A stretch of 64,000 nt of DNA, taken from contig BPHK01000001.1 of NCBI GenBank assembly GCA_026003495.1, positions 744,001-808,000 of the forward strand. Reading direction: 5' to 3'. Of this stretch, positions 48,126 to 56,691 are shown piece by piece. Below the pieces are notes generated by a model. That model was not told the DNA's origin, made no database searches, and was given only the letters and a program-made list of their open reading frames with translations. This stretch comes from Candidatus Kapaibacterium sp. (GTDB lineage: Bacteria; Bacteroidota; Ignavibacteria; Kapaibacteriales; NICIL-2). Numbering within the stretch: the stretch's first letter is position 1; every line of letters begins with the position of its first letter. The position numbers were made by a program, and so were the translations under genes.

Positions 48126-49161
48126 ATGATTCGACGGTTTGCATTGATCCTAACAGCAGGAATCGGACTGGCACTCGGCACCGTTGCGTTGATACTGTTT
48201 TCGCCGTTGCCGATCTCGGGTCGGCACGTGCTGTTCGTGCCAGAAGGGATGACCGTGCAAAAGCTACTCGATACACTGGACAGCACAGGTGCTGTGCGCG
48301 TTCCCTGGCTCTGGAGGCAGCTCGCATGGGGTGTTGGGAAATTCCGCCGTGTGAGCATTCGTATGGGGTCGTATGAGCTTTCGCCGGCGATAACCCATGT
48401 GCAGCTTTTCAGCAATCTTCTCACGGGGAGCAACCGGCTTGTGCAGCCGCTGACGATCTACGAAGGGGAGACGACGCCTCACCTTGCTGGATCGCTGGCA
48501 CGTGTGCTTGGCGATGATTCTGCTCGTGTCTATCGTCTCATCGTTGGTGATAGTCTTGCACGCGCATTTGATCTTGAGGGTGCGCCATCCCTTGAAGGGT
48601 ACTTGCTACCAGCTACCTACGAACTCTACAAGTGTGAGCCAACCGAACATGCGATCAAACGCATTGTACGGCATTTCGATGCCGTTTGGCAGGAGCGCTT
48701 TGCATCTAAGGCTCGCCAGCAGGGACTTTCGCGCCAGCAAGTGCTGACGCTGGCAAGCATTGTCGAAGGAGAAGTTGTCAACCCAGTCGAGTATCGTCGA
48801 ATTGCTGGGGTCTATTGGAACCGCTTGCGGCGCCATATGAAGCTCGAAGCAGACCCAACAGTGCAATACGCACTCGGCTTTCCTCCGCGACGGCTCTCAT
48901 TCCGTGACTACCAGATCGAGCATCCCTACAACACATACCGCATTGTTGGGCTTACCACCTGGGCCGATCAAAGCGCCGAGTATTCGAGCCATCGAAGCAG
49001 TGCTCGATCCCGAAGTGCACGATTACCTCTTCTTCTGCAGTGTGGGAGATAGCAGTGGCATCCACCGTTTTGCTCGGACGTACACTGAACACCTGGCCAA
49101 CGTGCGACGGTATCACCGTACCCTTCAAGAGCAGGGGAAGCTGAGCGACTTATCGCGGTGA
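48126..49161 (+). pseudogene. mltG: Endolytic murein transglycosylase MltG, one frameshift
   Basis: The N-terminal part (frame opened at 48126) has a membrane helix (residues 7-25) and the YceG/MltG domain with LASIVEGEVVNP, containing the catalytic Glu, and [12 protein letters not shown]. At about 48953-48955 one extra base breaks the frame: GGG CTT A CCA CCT GGG should encode GLPPG. Read in the next frame the protein continues [20 protein letters not shown] and ends [15 protein letters not shown] at 49161, matching the family C-terminus. The corrected length is about 345 residues. The enzyme cuts nascent glycan strands during wall synthesis. Both parts are conserved, so sequencing error is the likelier cause. 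It overlaps the convergent GldM-like gene by 12 bases. Confidence 0.8.
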
Positions 49162-50625
49162 CAGTTCTCTGGAAGGAGAACGTTGTCCGTATCCGTTGAG
49201 GGCACGGATGCTCCCAGTGGCTTGGAGTTGAACGCGGAAGTGCTGTAGTCGGACGTAATTATCGGTATCGAAGCTTTGGTCGCCGTAGAGTTCCTGGATG
49301 CGGCCAGCACTGGGAGGCTCAAGCTCGAGCCGCACACGCGCGCGACCGTCGTTTGCCAATCCATAACCACGTGTGACAACGTGGTAGAGCCGCTCGCTTT
49401 CACGGCGGATGCTGACAATCTCCGGCTGGGGAAACATCTCGCAGAGAATCGCAAGTGTTTGTCCGATGCGCTCAGTGCCGGCGTAACGCTCGAAGAGAAA
49501 TCGCCGTCCCGTATCGGCAATCGTGGCAGTAAACGAGAACGGCTGGCCATTGCTGGTCGCACGGATTACGCCGCTTTCATCTCGGAGTACGGCGCGGGGC
49601 GTCGTCCCGCTCAAGTGCGGAAGGTTCGGCTCGAAACGGTACTCAATGCCGGGATACATTACTGATGGCACACTCGGTGCTTGCAGTGAAGCCGACACAA
49701 CGGTAAAAGTCGCCGAGGATTCTGTACCATCTCGGCGGACAAGACGGATGCGTGCTTGCGCCGACCCCGGCTGCGTTGTTACACCGCGGAGGTGCAGTGC
49801 GTTGCCCTCGATTGTAACGACAACGTTCCCGATACCGCTGACAATCGGCGCCTGGGCAATATCACGCTCGAGCGAGGCACCATAGACTGCTAAGCGGTTT
49901 TCCCACGTGAGAAATGGAATTGTCTCGACAACGGGAAGCTCTGGAACGATGGAAAATGTGCCGCCACTCGGTTGCAACTGGAGTTGCTGGGCGAACAGTG
50001 AGCGAATGCGCAACTCGAGTGCGCTGTCGAGCGATGGCGGCGCTTGCTGCGGTTGCAACCGCTGTTCGGCAAGGTATCCGATGAGGAACGTAGCCTCGCT
50101 ACGGAGGAGATTGTCGGTGCCTACCAAGAGTGGTTCGAGCTGCTGTCGCTGCTGAACGGGAATGGTGGCTGGGAGCTGTGGCTGCGCACTTGCAACAATG
50201 CGCACGCGGTAGAGCTGTGATTGCCGGCGAGGCGTTATCTGCCAGTGAATGCGAAGTGCTTGCCCGATCTGGCGGGCCAGCAGCCGGACATCGCCAACCT
50301 TCAAACTACCATCAGCAGTAGTTGTTTCCTCGGTCCCTGTCGCTTGATCGGTCACGATGATCGTGTAGCGGAGGCTGTTGATAAGACCAGTCGGAACGAT
50401 CGTGTTGAGGCTATCGAAGTGCACGATCTTGATGCTATCACCATCAACGATTGCACGGCAGAGCAGTGTCGGCTTTTCGACGACGAGAGTGAACGTCGAA
50501 GCAACGAGGGAACGTATCGCTGTGCTTGCCAGTTCAGCTTCACGTTTGGGTGAATCCGACAGCAGCAGCATGAGCGCTGCCAAGTAGAGGACGAAGTAAA
50601 GTTCGAGTCCGCCGCGACGCATCAT
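49150..50625 (-). CDS. GldM/PorM-like periplasmic protein (putative T9SS motor subunit)
   Basis: This 491-residue protein has a single N-terminal membrane helix (about 7-23, [14 protein letters not shown]) and a long periplasmic part. After a helical region (about 170-215) come Ig-like segments; [13 protein letters not shown] starts one in the manner of the GldM third domain, where a conserved LYxGxxNP-type turn is found. GldM spans the periplasm and links the GldL motor to the outer-membrane T9SS ring. Similarity is weak and the call leans on domain layout and on the gene directly upstream being GldL-like with an ATGA overlap. If wrong, it is an unknown single-pass periplasmic protein. Confidence 0.5.
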   Translation of the reverse strand: MMRRGGLELYFVLYLAALMLLLSDSPKREAELASTAIRSLVASTFTLVVEKPTLLCRAIVDGDSIKIVHFDSLNTIVPTGLINSLRYTIIVTDQATGTEETTTADGSLKVGDVRLLARQIGQALRIHWQITPRRQSQLYRVRIVASAQPQLPATIPVQQRQQLEPLLVGTDNLLRSEATFLIGYLAEQRLQPQQAPPSLDSALELRIRSLFAQQLQLQPSGGTFSIVPELPVVETIPFLTWENRLAVYGASLERDIAQAPIVSGIGNVVVTIEGNALHLRGVTTQPGSAQARIRLVRRDGTESSATFTVVSASLQAPSVPSVMYPGIEYRFEPNLPHLSGTTPRAVLRDESGVIRATSNGQPFSFTATIADTGRRFLFERYAGTERIGQTLAILCEMFPQPEIVSIRRESERLYHVVTRGYGLANDGRARVRLELEPPSAGRIQELYGDQSFDTDNYVRLQHFRVQLQATGSIRALNGYGQRSPSRELSPR

Positions 50626-51407
50626 GACGATGGAGGAGCGTTATCCGAAAGCCGCTGGGCAAGGAATTGTTCAAGCTGGCGGCGCACAGCTATCTCGATG
50701 CGCTCTTGTTCGATGGTGCTTGCTGCATGTCGAAGCTCTTCGATGCTCGCAGACACATTGCGCAGTGTGGCATTGAGTTCTGCAATACGTTCGATGAGTT
50801 CTGGTGCGGGGGAAGTAGTGCGCTGGGCAGCTGTTGCAGCATGTTCGGCGGCTGTAGCTAAACGCGACGTTTCTGTTGCCAGTTGTTGAAGCTGTTCTGC
50901 GATGTTCTCGAGAGCAATGGTGCTGGCAGCAAAGTCGCGCCCAATTTCGCCAACTTCAGTGATGAGCTCCTCGATGCGCTTAGCGGTCGGATCCTCTTCA
51001 TCGCGGCGGAAGAACATTACGGCAAACAGCATGATCAGGAGGAGAGCCTCCAGACCAATGCTGAGCATGACAGTCGTGTCGCTGATGCCTGCTGAAAAGC
51101 GCCGCAATCCCACAACGACCAACAGAATCGCTGCCCCGCCATAGACGAAGGATACGATGGTGGAGTAGTAGTAGCGCGAGAGGATTTCTTCCAGCCATAA
51201 CCGTGTGCCAGCACGTGCGCCGAGGGGATGCTCGATGGTGACAGGCTGCTCGAAATACCCTTCGAGCGATCGGCTCCGTGTGGCGATGTTCCAAAGCATG
51301 CGGAGTGTTTCCCAAGAGCCGTAGTGGCGCTCTTCCCGCAGAATACGGTAGAGCTCCCGATACAGGCGTCGTCCCTGTGGTGTCGCCAGTGAGGTAATGG
51401 TCATCAT
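50622..51407 (-). CDS. GldL/PorL-like inner membrane protein (putative T9SS motor subunit)
   Basis: This 261-residue protein has an 80-residue cytoplasmic N-terminus, two close membrane helices (82-101, FVYGGAAILLVVVG then Arg102-Arg103; and 111-133, TVMLSIGLEALLLIMLF) and a long coiled coil (about 150-245). The helix pair resembles GldL, whose second helix contains a conserved glutamate for proton use; here Glu120 sits in that helix. The coiled-coil tail is also as in GldL. The N-terminal extension is not seen in classical GldL. It overlaps both neighbours by ATGA: LptF/G-like upstream and GldM-like downstream. GldK and GldN are not in the window. Confidence 0.55.
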   Translation of the reverse strand: MMTITSLATPQGRRLYRELYRILREERHYGSWETLRMLWNIATRSRSLEGYFEQPVTIEHPLGARAGTRLWLEEILSRYYYSTIVSFVYGGAAILLVVVGLRRFSAGISDTTVMLSIGLEALLLIMLFAVMFFRRDEEDPTAKRIEELITEVGEIGRDFAASTIALENIAEQLQQLATETSRLATAAEHAATAAQRTTSPAPELIERIAELNATLRNVSASIEELRHAASTIEQERIEIAVRRQLEQFLAQRLSDNAPPSS

Positions 51408-52492
51408 GTCGGGGTTCGAAGAAGAACAACTACGGCAACAACGGCGAAAATGATATTGGCGCTCCAGCCGACAAGGGTCGGAGGAAGTGCGGTATCCATG
51501 CCCAGCGCCTGCGTGATTTTGGTGAGCACAAGATAGCAGAACGTCAGTGTCATTGCTGCTGCGATGTTCGCTGCAAGTCCGCTCCGCTTTTTGACGGATG
51601 CAAATGGCACCGCAATGAGCGCTACGATGATGTTGGCAATGGGGAATGCGTAATCACCGGCGTGGGCAATGTCGAGCTGACGAGTATTGCGTCCTCCTCG
51701 ACGGAGGAACGCGATGTAATCGGCTTGTTCGGTAAGGGTCATCTCCTCCAATGATCGTTGGAGTGTGCCGAGACGCGCGTCATCGGTTGCGAGCGTTACC
51801 GGAAGTTGAGCGTAGTACGAGCTGCTGAGGCTCCCGGCACTGAATGTGCGCACAAAGCATTCCTCGGCAATCCAGCGTCGTGAACTGCTGTCCCAACGGA
51901 ACGAACGTGCATCTACTCGGCGGACGACACGAGGGAAGTGGTCATCGCTATATTCCTCGACGCTCAAATCTTTGCCGTGTTTGTTGCCCAAGTCGTAGTA
52001 TCCCATTGCCACGATCCGACGCGGGGTGTCGCGGAGGTAAAGGTTGTAGAGCTGCTGTTCGACTCCACCGGTATTTCTGCCGAGGTATTGCCGCTCGATG
52101 GCGAACTTTTTTGTCAGGACCCGAGGAACAACCCAGCCATTGAAGTAGAGATGCCCGGCAGCTACGACTGTGCAGAGCAGAAGGATTGGCGCCATGAGGC
52201 GATAGAGGCTCATGCCGGCGCTTTTCATTGCGGTGGTCTCGTAAGCATCGGTAAGCTTCCCAATCGCAAAGAGGATCGCGACCAAGACAGTGACCGGCAG
52301 CAGCAGTTTGATGATCTCTGGCAAAAAGTAGAGGTAGTAGCGTGCGATTGTCCATGCGTCGGCATGCTGATCGAGGAAGCGATCGAGACTCTCGATGAGG
52401 TTGACCACGATGAACACAAGCGACAGTGCAAGCAGTGCAAACGCCATGCTCACAACGACAGCACCGAGAAGGTAGCGATCGAGAATGCGCAT
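51404..52492 (-). CDS. LPS export permease, LptF/LptG family
   Basis: This 362-residue protein has the YjgP/YjgQ layout: three N-terminal helices (MRILDRYLLGAVVVSMAFAL; YFLPEIIKLLLPVTVLVAIL), a periplasmic beta-jellyroll-like middle and three C-terminal helices. Motif KLTDAYETTAMKSAGMS is the conserved cytoplasmic loop that couples to the LptB ATPase. It exports LPS from the inner membrane; whether it is F or G cannot be settled. The start is ATG at 52492. It begins a three-gene minus-strand operon and is divergent from rpsA. Confidence 0.9.
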   Translation of the reverse strand: MRILDRYLLGAVVVSMAFALLALSLVFIVVNLIESLDRFLDQHADAWTIARYYLYFLPEIIKLLLPVTVLVAILFAIGKLTDAYETTAMKSAGMSLYRLMAPILLLCTVVAAGHLYFNGWVVPRVLTKKFAIERQYLGRNTGGVEQQLYNLYLRDTPRRIVAMGYYDLGNKHGKDLSVEEYSDDHFPRVVRRVDARSFRWDSSSRRWIAEECFVRTFSAGSLSSSYYAQLPVTLATDDARLGTLQRSLEEMTLTEQADYIAFLRRGGRNTRQLDIAHAGDYAFPIANIIVALIAVPFASVKKRSGLAANIAAAMTLTFCYLVLTKITQALGMDTALPPTLVGWSANIIFAVVAVVVLLRTPT

Positions 52493-52540
52493 CAAACTGG
52501 GGGGAAATGCCCTATCTGGCGTAAAATTACAGCAGCACCG

Positions 52541-52549
52541 TATTTTTGC
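52541..52549 (+). promoter_or_regulatory. Promoter -7 box TATTTTTGC of rpsA, with a ~95-base leader
   Basis: An identical TATTTTTGC box lies about 100 bases before the rpsA ATG, leaving a leader of about 95 bases. Ribosomal protein S1 leaders are often used for autoregulation, but I see no convincing hairpin here. Confidence 0.6.
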
Positions 52550-52648
52550 ATGCTTTTGATGCCGCACCAGGACGTATGTTCCACTAATGCCGGTGTAGAT
52601 GCGCAGCTTGATAGGTGTGGCGCTGCGACTACATCGAAGGAGATGTTC

Positions 52649-54751
52649 ATGACAGAAACTGCCGACCTGCCTATGACAAGCGATCCGACGAGCGCTCAAA
52701 CGCTTCCTGCCCAAGAAGCAGCAAGTGGTATCCCGGCACCGCAAGAAGCGGCTGCTGCTTCCGCCAAACCAGTACGGCTACCAAAGAAGTCTGTGCTTGC
52801 GGCTGTATTGGAAGGGGATATTCCGTTGCCACCAGTGGATGATACTTCGTACAACCAACTTCTGGAGCGCTCGACACGGCAGATCAAAGAAGACGAAATG
52901 GTCCACGGGGTGATCACCGCAATCACGAAGGATGAAATTTGGGTAGATGTCGGTTTCAAATCGCTCGGGGTAATCCCACGAGCGGAATTTAGTGCTGCTG
53001 CCGATACGCTCAAGGTCGGAGATGAAATTGACGTCTTCGTCGATCGGCTCGAGGACAGCCAGGGGCGCCTTGTGCTCTCTCGCCGCCGAGCTGACTTTAT
53101 GAAAACCTGGCAGCAGATTGTTGAGCTCTACGAAAAGCAAGAGATCGTCAACGTCCGTATCCTCCGCCGGATCAAGGGCGGGTTCGTTGTGGACCTTCTG
53201 GGGATCGAAGCGTTTCTCCCTGGTTCGCAAGTGGATATGCGACCAGTCCGCGATTTCGATGCATGGATCGGGAAAACGCTCGATGTCCGCGTCGTCAAAG
53301 TCAACAATCCCAGCGAGAACGTCGTCGTCAGCCACAAGGTTCTGCTCGAAGAGCAAATTCAAGAGCAGCGGCAGCGAATCTTGAGTATGCTCGAGCGTGG
53401 CTTGGTGCTCGAAGGTCACGTCAAGGCAATTGCGGACTTTGGTGTCTTCATTGACCTTGGCGGGGTGGATGGATTGGTGCACATCACAGACTTGTCGTGG
53501 GGACGCGTCAATCATCCGTCGGAGGTCGTTAGCCTTGACGAGAAAGTCAAGGTTGTTGTGCTCGACTTCGATGAAGCGAAAAAGCGTATCTCGCTCGGTA
53601 TGAAGCAGCTGACGCCGCACCCATGGGAGCAAATCGGCGATAAGTACCAGCCTGGAACCAAAGTCAGTGGCCGTGTTGTGAGCATTACCGACTACGGCGC
53701 CTTCATCGAAATCGAGAAGGGCATCGAGGGGCTCATCCACATCAGCGAAATGTCGTGGACGCAGCACGTCAAGCATCCCTCGCAAGTTGTGTCGCTCGGG
53801 CAAGTCATCGAAGCAGTCGTCTTGAGCATCGACAAGGAAAATCGCAAGCTTGCACTCGGTATCAAGCAGCTCCAGCCGGATCCATGGAACGAAATCGTCC
53901 AGAAGTATCCTGTTGGCTCGGTGCACAAAGGCATTGTCCGCAACATTGCCAACTACGGTGTCTTCGTCGAGCTTGAGCCTGGAGTCGAAGGACTTGTCCA
54001 CGTCAGCGACCTATCGTGGACGAAGAAGATTCGCCATCCCGGCGAGTTAGTCAAACGCGGCGATCCGCTCGATGTCGTAGTCCTCGCGCTCGACTCTGAA
54101 CAGCGCCGCATTTCGCTTGGCCATAAACAGGTGACGGAAAATCCTTGGGAACGCTATGCGGATCGCTTCAAGCCGGGCGTACTCACCGAAGGGAAAATCC
54201 TCCGCATTGTGGATAAGGGCGTCGTGGTAGAGTTACCCGAAGGCGTCGAAGGATTTGTCCCATCGTCGCACTTGTCGTTCGCACCGGTCAAGACAATTGC
54301 CGAATACTTCGCAATTGGCGATGTGCTGCCGCTCAAGATCGTCGAATTCCACGAAGAGGACAAGCGTATTGTGCTCTCGGCTGTTGATGCCCTCCGCGAG
54401 AAAGGCGAGGATGCAATCCGCGCGTACAACGAAGCGCATCCAGTCCCTGGCGCCGATGAGTACGCGTTTGCACCGCTGGATGATGCGTTGAACAGTATGC
54501 CCGTTCAACCTCCACCGTCGCTTGATGACGCGCTTCCGACTGTTGCTGCCACCATTCCAACAGTCGAAGCTGGCCCGGCAAGCTCAGAAAGAATCTCCGA
54601 CACGCCGGAGGAATCATCCGCGGTCGAACCAACAGCAGAGGCTTCACCTGCAGTTGAGCATCCACAACAGGAACAGTCTCCGGAAGAAACTATTGCTCCG
54701 GAGTCTGCGGGAGAATCTGCTTCGACGGACGAACAACAACATCAAGCGTAG
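52649..54751 (+). CDS. rpsA: 30S ribosomal protein S1
   Basis: This 700-residue protein has six S1 RNA-binding domains (from about residue 83 to 600), each with a [DE]xGxFVx-type core such as FGVFIDLGGVDGLVHITDLS and YGAFIEIEKGIEGLIHISEM. It has an 80-residue Ala/Pro/Gln-rich N-terminal extension and a 90-residue Glu/Ala/Ser/Pro-rich acidic tail that the E. coli protein lacks. S1 brings mRNA to the 30S subunit. ATG 52649 is supported by GAAGGAG six bases upstream (52636-52642). Confidence 0.97.
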   Translation: MTETADLPMTSDPTSAQTLPAQEAASGIPAPQEAAAASAKPVRLPKKSVLAAVLEGDIPLPPVDDTSYNQLLERSTRQIKEDEMVHGVITAITKDEIWVDVGFKSLGVIPRAEFSAAADTLKVGDEIDVFVDRLEDSQGRLVLSRRRADFMKTWQQIVELYEKQEIVNVRILRRIKGGFVVDLLGIEAFLPGSQVDMRPVRDFDAWIGKTLDVRVVKVNNPSENVVVSHKVLLEEQIQEQRQRILSMLERGLVLEGHVKAIADFGVFIDLGGVDGLVHITDLSWGRVNHPSEVVSLDEKVKVVVLDFDEAKKRISLGMKQLTPHPWEQIGDKYQPGTKVSGRVVSITDYGAFIEIEKGIEGLIHISEMSWTQHVKHPSQVVSLGQVIEAVVLSIDKENRKLALGIKQLQPDPWNEIVQKYPVGSVHKGIVRNIANYGVFVELEPGVEGLVHVSDLSWTKKIRHPGELVKRGDPLDVVVLALDSEQRRISLGHKQVTENPWERYADRFKPGVLTEGKILRIVDKGVVVELPEGVEGFVPSSHLSFAPVKTIAEYFAIGDVLPLKIVEFHEEDKRIVLSAVDALREKGEDAIRAYNEAHPVPGADEYAFAPLDDALNSMPVQPPPSLDDALPTVAATIPTVEAGPASSERISDTPEESSAVEPTAEASPAVEHPQQEQSPEETIAPESAGESASTDEQQHQA

Positions 54752-54812
54752 TCATTGCGCTGGACGCGAGCACTCGGGGATGCGTGCAATCTCATCCTAA
54801 TGTGAACGCTTT

Positions 54813-54846
54813 GCTCGCTGCGAGTAAATTCGCAGCGAGCTTTTTT
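54813..54846 (+). terminator. Rho-independent terminator between rpsA and cinA
   Basis: Perfect hairpin GCTCGCTGCGA / TCGCAGCGAGC with loop GTAAAT (54813-54840) and six T residues (54841-54846). It ends only 16 bases before the cinA ATG. Confidence 0.93.
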
Positions 54847-54862
54847 CATTCTGCGGTAACGT

Positions 54863-56134
54863 ATGCTCTTCCGTATCGCTCTTGTTTCGATTGGCAATGA
54901 AGTTCTCAGTGGTGACACGCTCAACACCAACGTGCGCTGGCTCGCCGAGCAATGCACGGCACTGGGAGCAGTGATCACTGAGCACCGCACGATCAGCGAC
55001 GACACTACTGTAATTGTTGATACCATTGGAGAACTGCGCCAGCGGTGCGAGCTTATCATCGCCACTGGCGGATTGGGTCCTACCCATGACGACCTCACGG
55101 TTGCAGCGATGCTGGAGCTGTTCGCTGACGAACTCGTTCTTCACCAGCCTACGCTCGAGTACATCGAGCGCGTTGTCGCTGAGCGTGGGCGGATGCTGAC
55201 CCAGCGGCTTCGAATGCAAGCAATGGTCCCGGCGTCGGCAACTGTTCTGCCGAACCGTGTTGGTTCAGCGCCGGGGCTGCTCTTTGATCGCGGCGACGGT
55301 GCAGCGGTGATTGTGCTGCCCGGTGTGCCGCGGGAGATGGAGCACATCATGCTCGAATCAGGGTTGCGGTGGATCGCCGAGCGTATCGCATCGGGCGGGT
55401 ATGAGGTCATTGCCGAACATGTTTTTGTAACCGCGGGAGTCCCTGAAGCTGAGCTTGCCGACCGGCTGGAGCCGCTTCGGATACAACTACCGCCGACAGT
55501 CAAGTTGGCGTTTTTGCCATCGGCAAGCGGGGTGCGAATTCGTGTCCGTGCACGCGGCCGCCCCGGTGCCGTGCGCCTGCTCCTCGATCGAGCAGTCGAG
55601 CCACTGCGAGCTGCGCTTGGCAGTGCGATTGTGTCGGAAAACAATGAGCGTCTTGTCGAAGTGCTCCAGCGCGAGTGCATCGCGCGCGGTAAAACGCTCG
55701 CAGTTGCCGAATCCTGCACCGGTGGCATGCTCGGCATGGAGATTACCTCTGTGCCGGGTAGCTCGGCGTACTTCCTCGGCGGTTTGATTTGCTATTCCGA
55801 TGCGGTCAAAATTCATTTCGGCGGTGTGCGCCCAGAAACGATTGCACACTACGGTGCAGTCAGCCAGCAAACGGTCGAGGAGCTTGCTGCGTACATCCGC
55901 GCTGCGTACGGTAGCGATTTTGCCATTGCGATTTCTGGCATCGCTGGTCCCGGCGGCGGTACAGAGGAAAAGCCTGTCGGCACTGTTTGGATTGCAGTTG
56001 CTGATGGGCACGAGGTCGCCGCACGGCAGTTTCGGTTCGGGAGCGATCGGCATACGGTACGTGTGCGTTCCTGCGCGGCTGCGATGTTGATGCTGCTGGA
56101 GCGTCTCCGCAGAGATGACCGGACTGCGCAATGA
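54863..56134 (+). CDS. cinA: CinA-family nicotinamide-nucleotide amidohydrolase
   Basis: This 423-residue protein has the full two-domain form: an N-terminal MoCF/CinA domain (IGNEVLSGDTLNTN, ATGGLGPTHDDLT) and a C-terminal PncC-type amidohydrolase domain (about 265-420: AVAESCTGGMLG, VPGSSAYFLGG, SGIAGPGGGTEEKPVGTV). It converts NMN to nicotinate mononucleotide and may hydrolyse ADP-ribose. It sits upstream of pnuC, an NMN-precursor transporter, and the two overlap by ATGA, which fits a pyridine nucleotide salvage pair. A terminator stands just upstream, so expression may rely on a promoter within it or on read-through. Confidence 0.94.
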   Translation: MLFRIALVSIGNEVLSGDTLNTNVRWLAEQCTALGAVITEHRTISDDTTVIVDTIGELRQRCELIIATGGLGPTHDDLTVAAMLELFADELVLHQPTLEYIERVVAERGRMLTQRLRMQAMVPASATVLPNRVGSAPGLLFDRGDGAAVIVLPGVPREMEHIMLESGLRWIAERIASGGYEVIAEHVFVTAGVPEAELADRLEPLRIQLPPTVKLAFLPSASGVRIRVRARGRPGAVRLLLDRAVEPLRAALGSAIVSENNERLVEVLQRECIARGKTLAVAESCTGGMLGMEITSVPGSSAYFLGGLICYSDAVKIHFGGVRPETIAHYGAVSQQTVEELAAYIRAAYGSDFAIAISGIAGPGGGTEEKPVGTVWIAVADGHEVAARQFRFGSDRHTVRVRSCAAAMLMLLERLRRDDRTAQ

Positions 56135-56691
56135 GCTGGGTCGAACTGCTGGCAACGCTGCTCGGCATCGCATACGTTCTGCTGATGATCCGCAGGAACA
56201 TCCTCTGCTGGGTGGCAGGCAACATCAGCGTTACGCTCCAGGCGATCTCGTTCTACAGCGTCCGCCTCTATGCCGACATGGCACTGCAGGCGGTGTACTT
56301 TGCGATGGGGTGCTACGGGCTGTGGCTCTGGTGGAAACGTTCGCCGCATGACTCGGATGAGCGCCCAATCAAGCGCATCGATTCGTTCCGCACGTGGGCG
56401 CACCTGGGATTTGCGTGGGTTAGTGGCAGCCTCGTGTGGGCAGCAGTGCTGCGGACGTGGACGAATGCAGCGATCCCAGAGCTGGATGCTACGCTTGCAA
56501 CTGCAAGCTTAGTCGCGACGTGGATGCAGGCGCACCGCTACCTTGAAAATTGGCTGCTCTGGATTGCTATTGATGCTGCCTACGCTGGCGTCTATTGGAA
56601 TCGAGGACTGCAGCTCTACGTCGTCCTTTATGCGGTGTTTGTTCTCATGGCTTGGCAAGGCTGGAAGGTATGGCGTCGAATGCTTCGGTGA
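56131..56691 (+). CDS. pnuC: Nicotinamide riboside transporter PnuC
   Basis: This 186-residue membrane protein has about seven helices. The family features are visible: an N-terminal WVELLATLLGIAYVLLM, CWVAGNISVTL, and the C-terminal YLENWLLWIAIDAAYAGVYW, which carries the PnuC substrate-binding Trp/Asn/Asp. It imports nicotinamide riboside for NAD synthesis, matching the cinA gene with which it overlaps by ATGA. Confidence 0.92.
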   Translation: MSWVELLATLLGIAYVLLMIRRNILCWVAGNISVTLQAISFYSVRLYADMALQAVYFAMGCYGLWLWWKRSPHDSDERPIKRIDSFRTWAHLGFAWVSGSLVWAAVLRTWTNAAIPELDATLATASLVATWMQAHRYLENWLLWIAIDAAYAGVYWNRGLQLYVVLYAVFVLMAWQGWKVWRRMLR

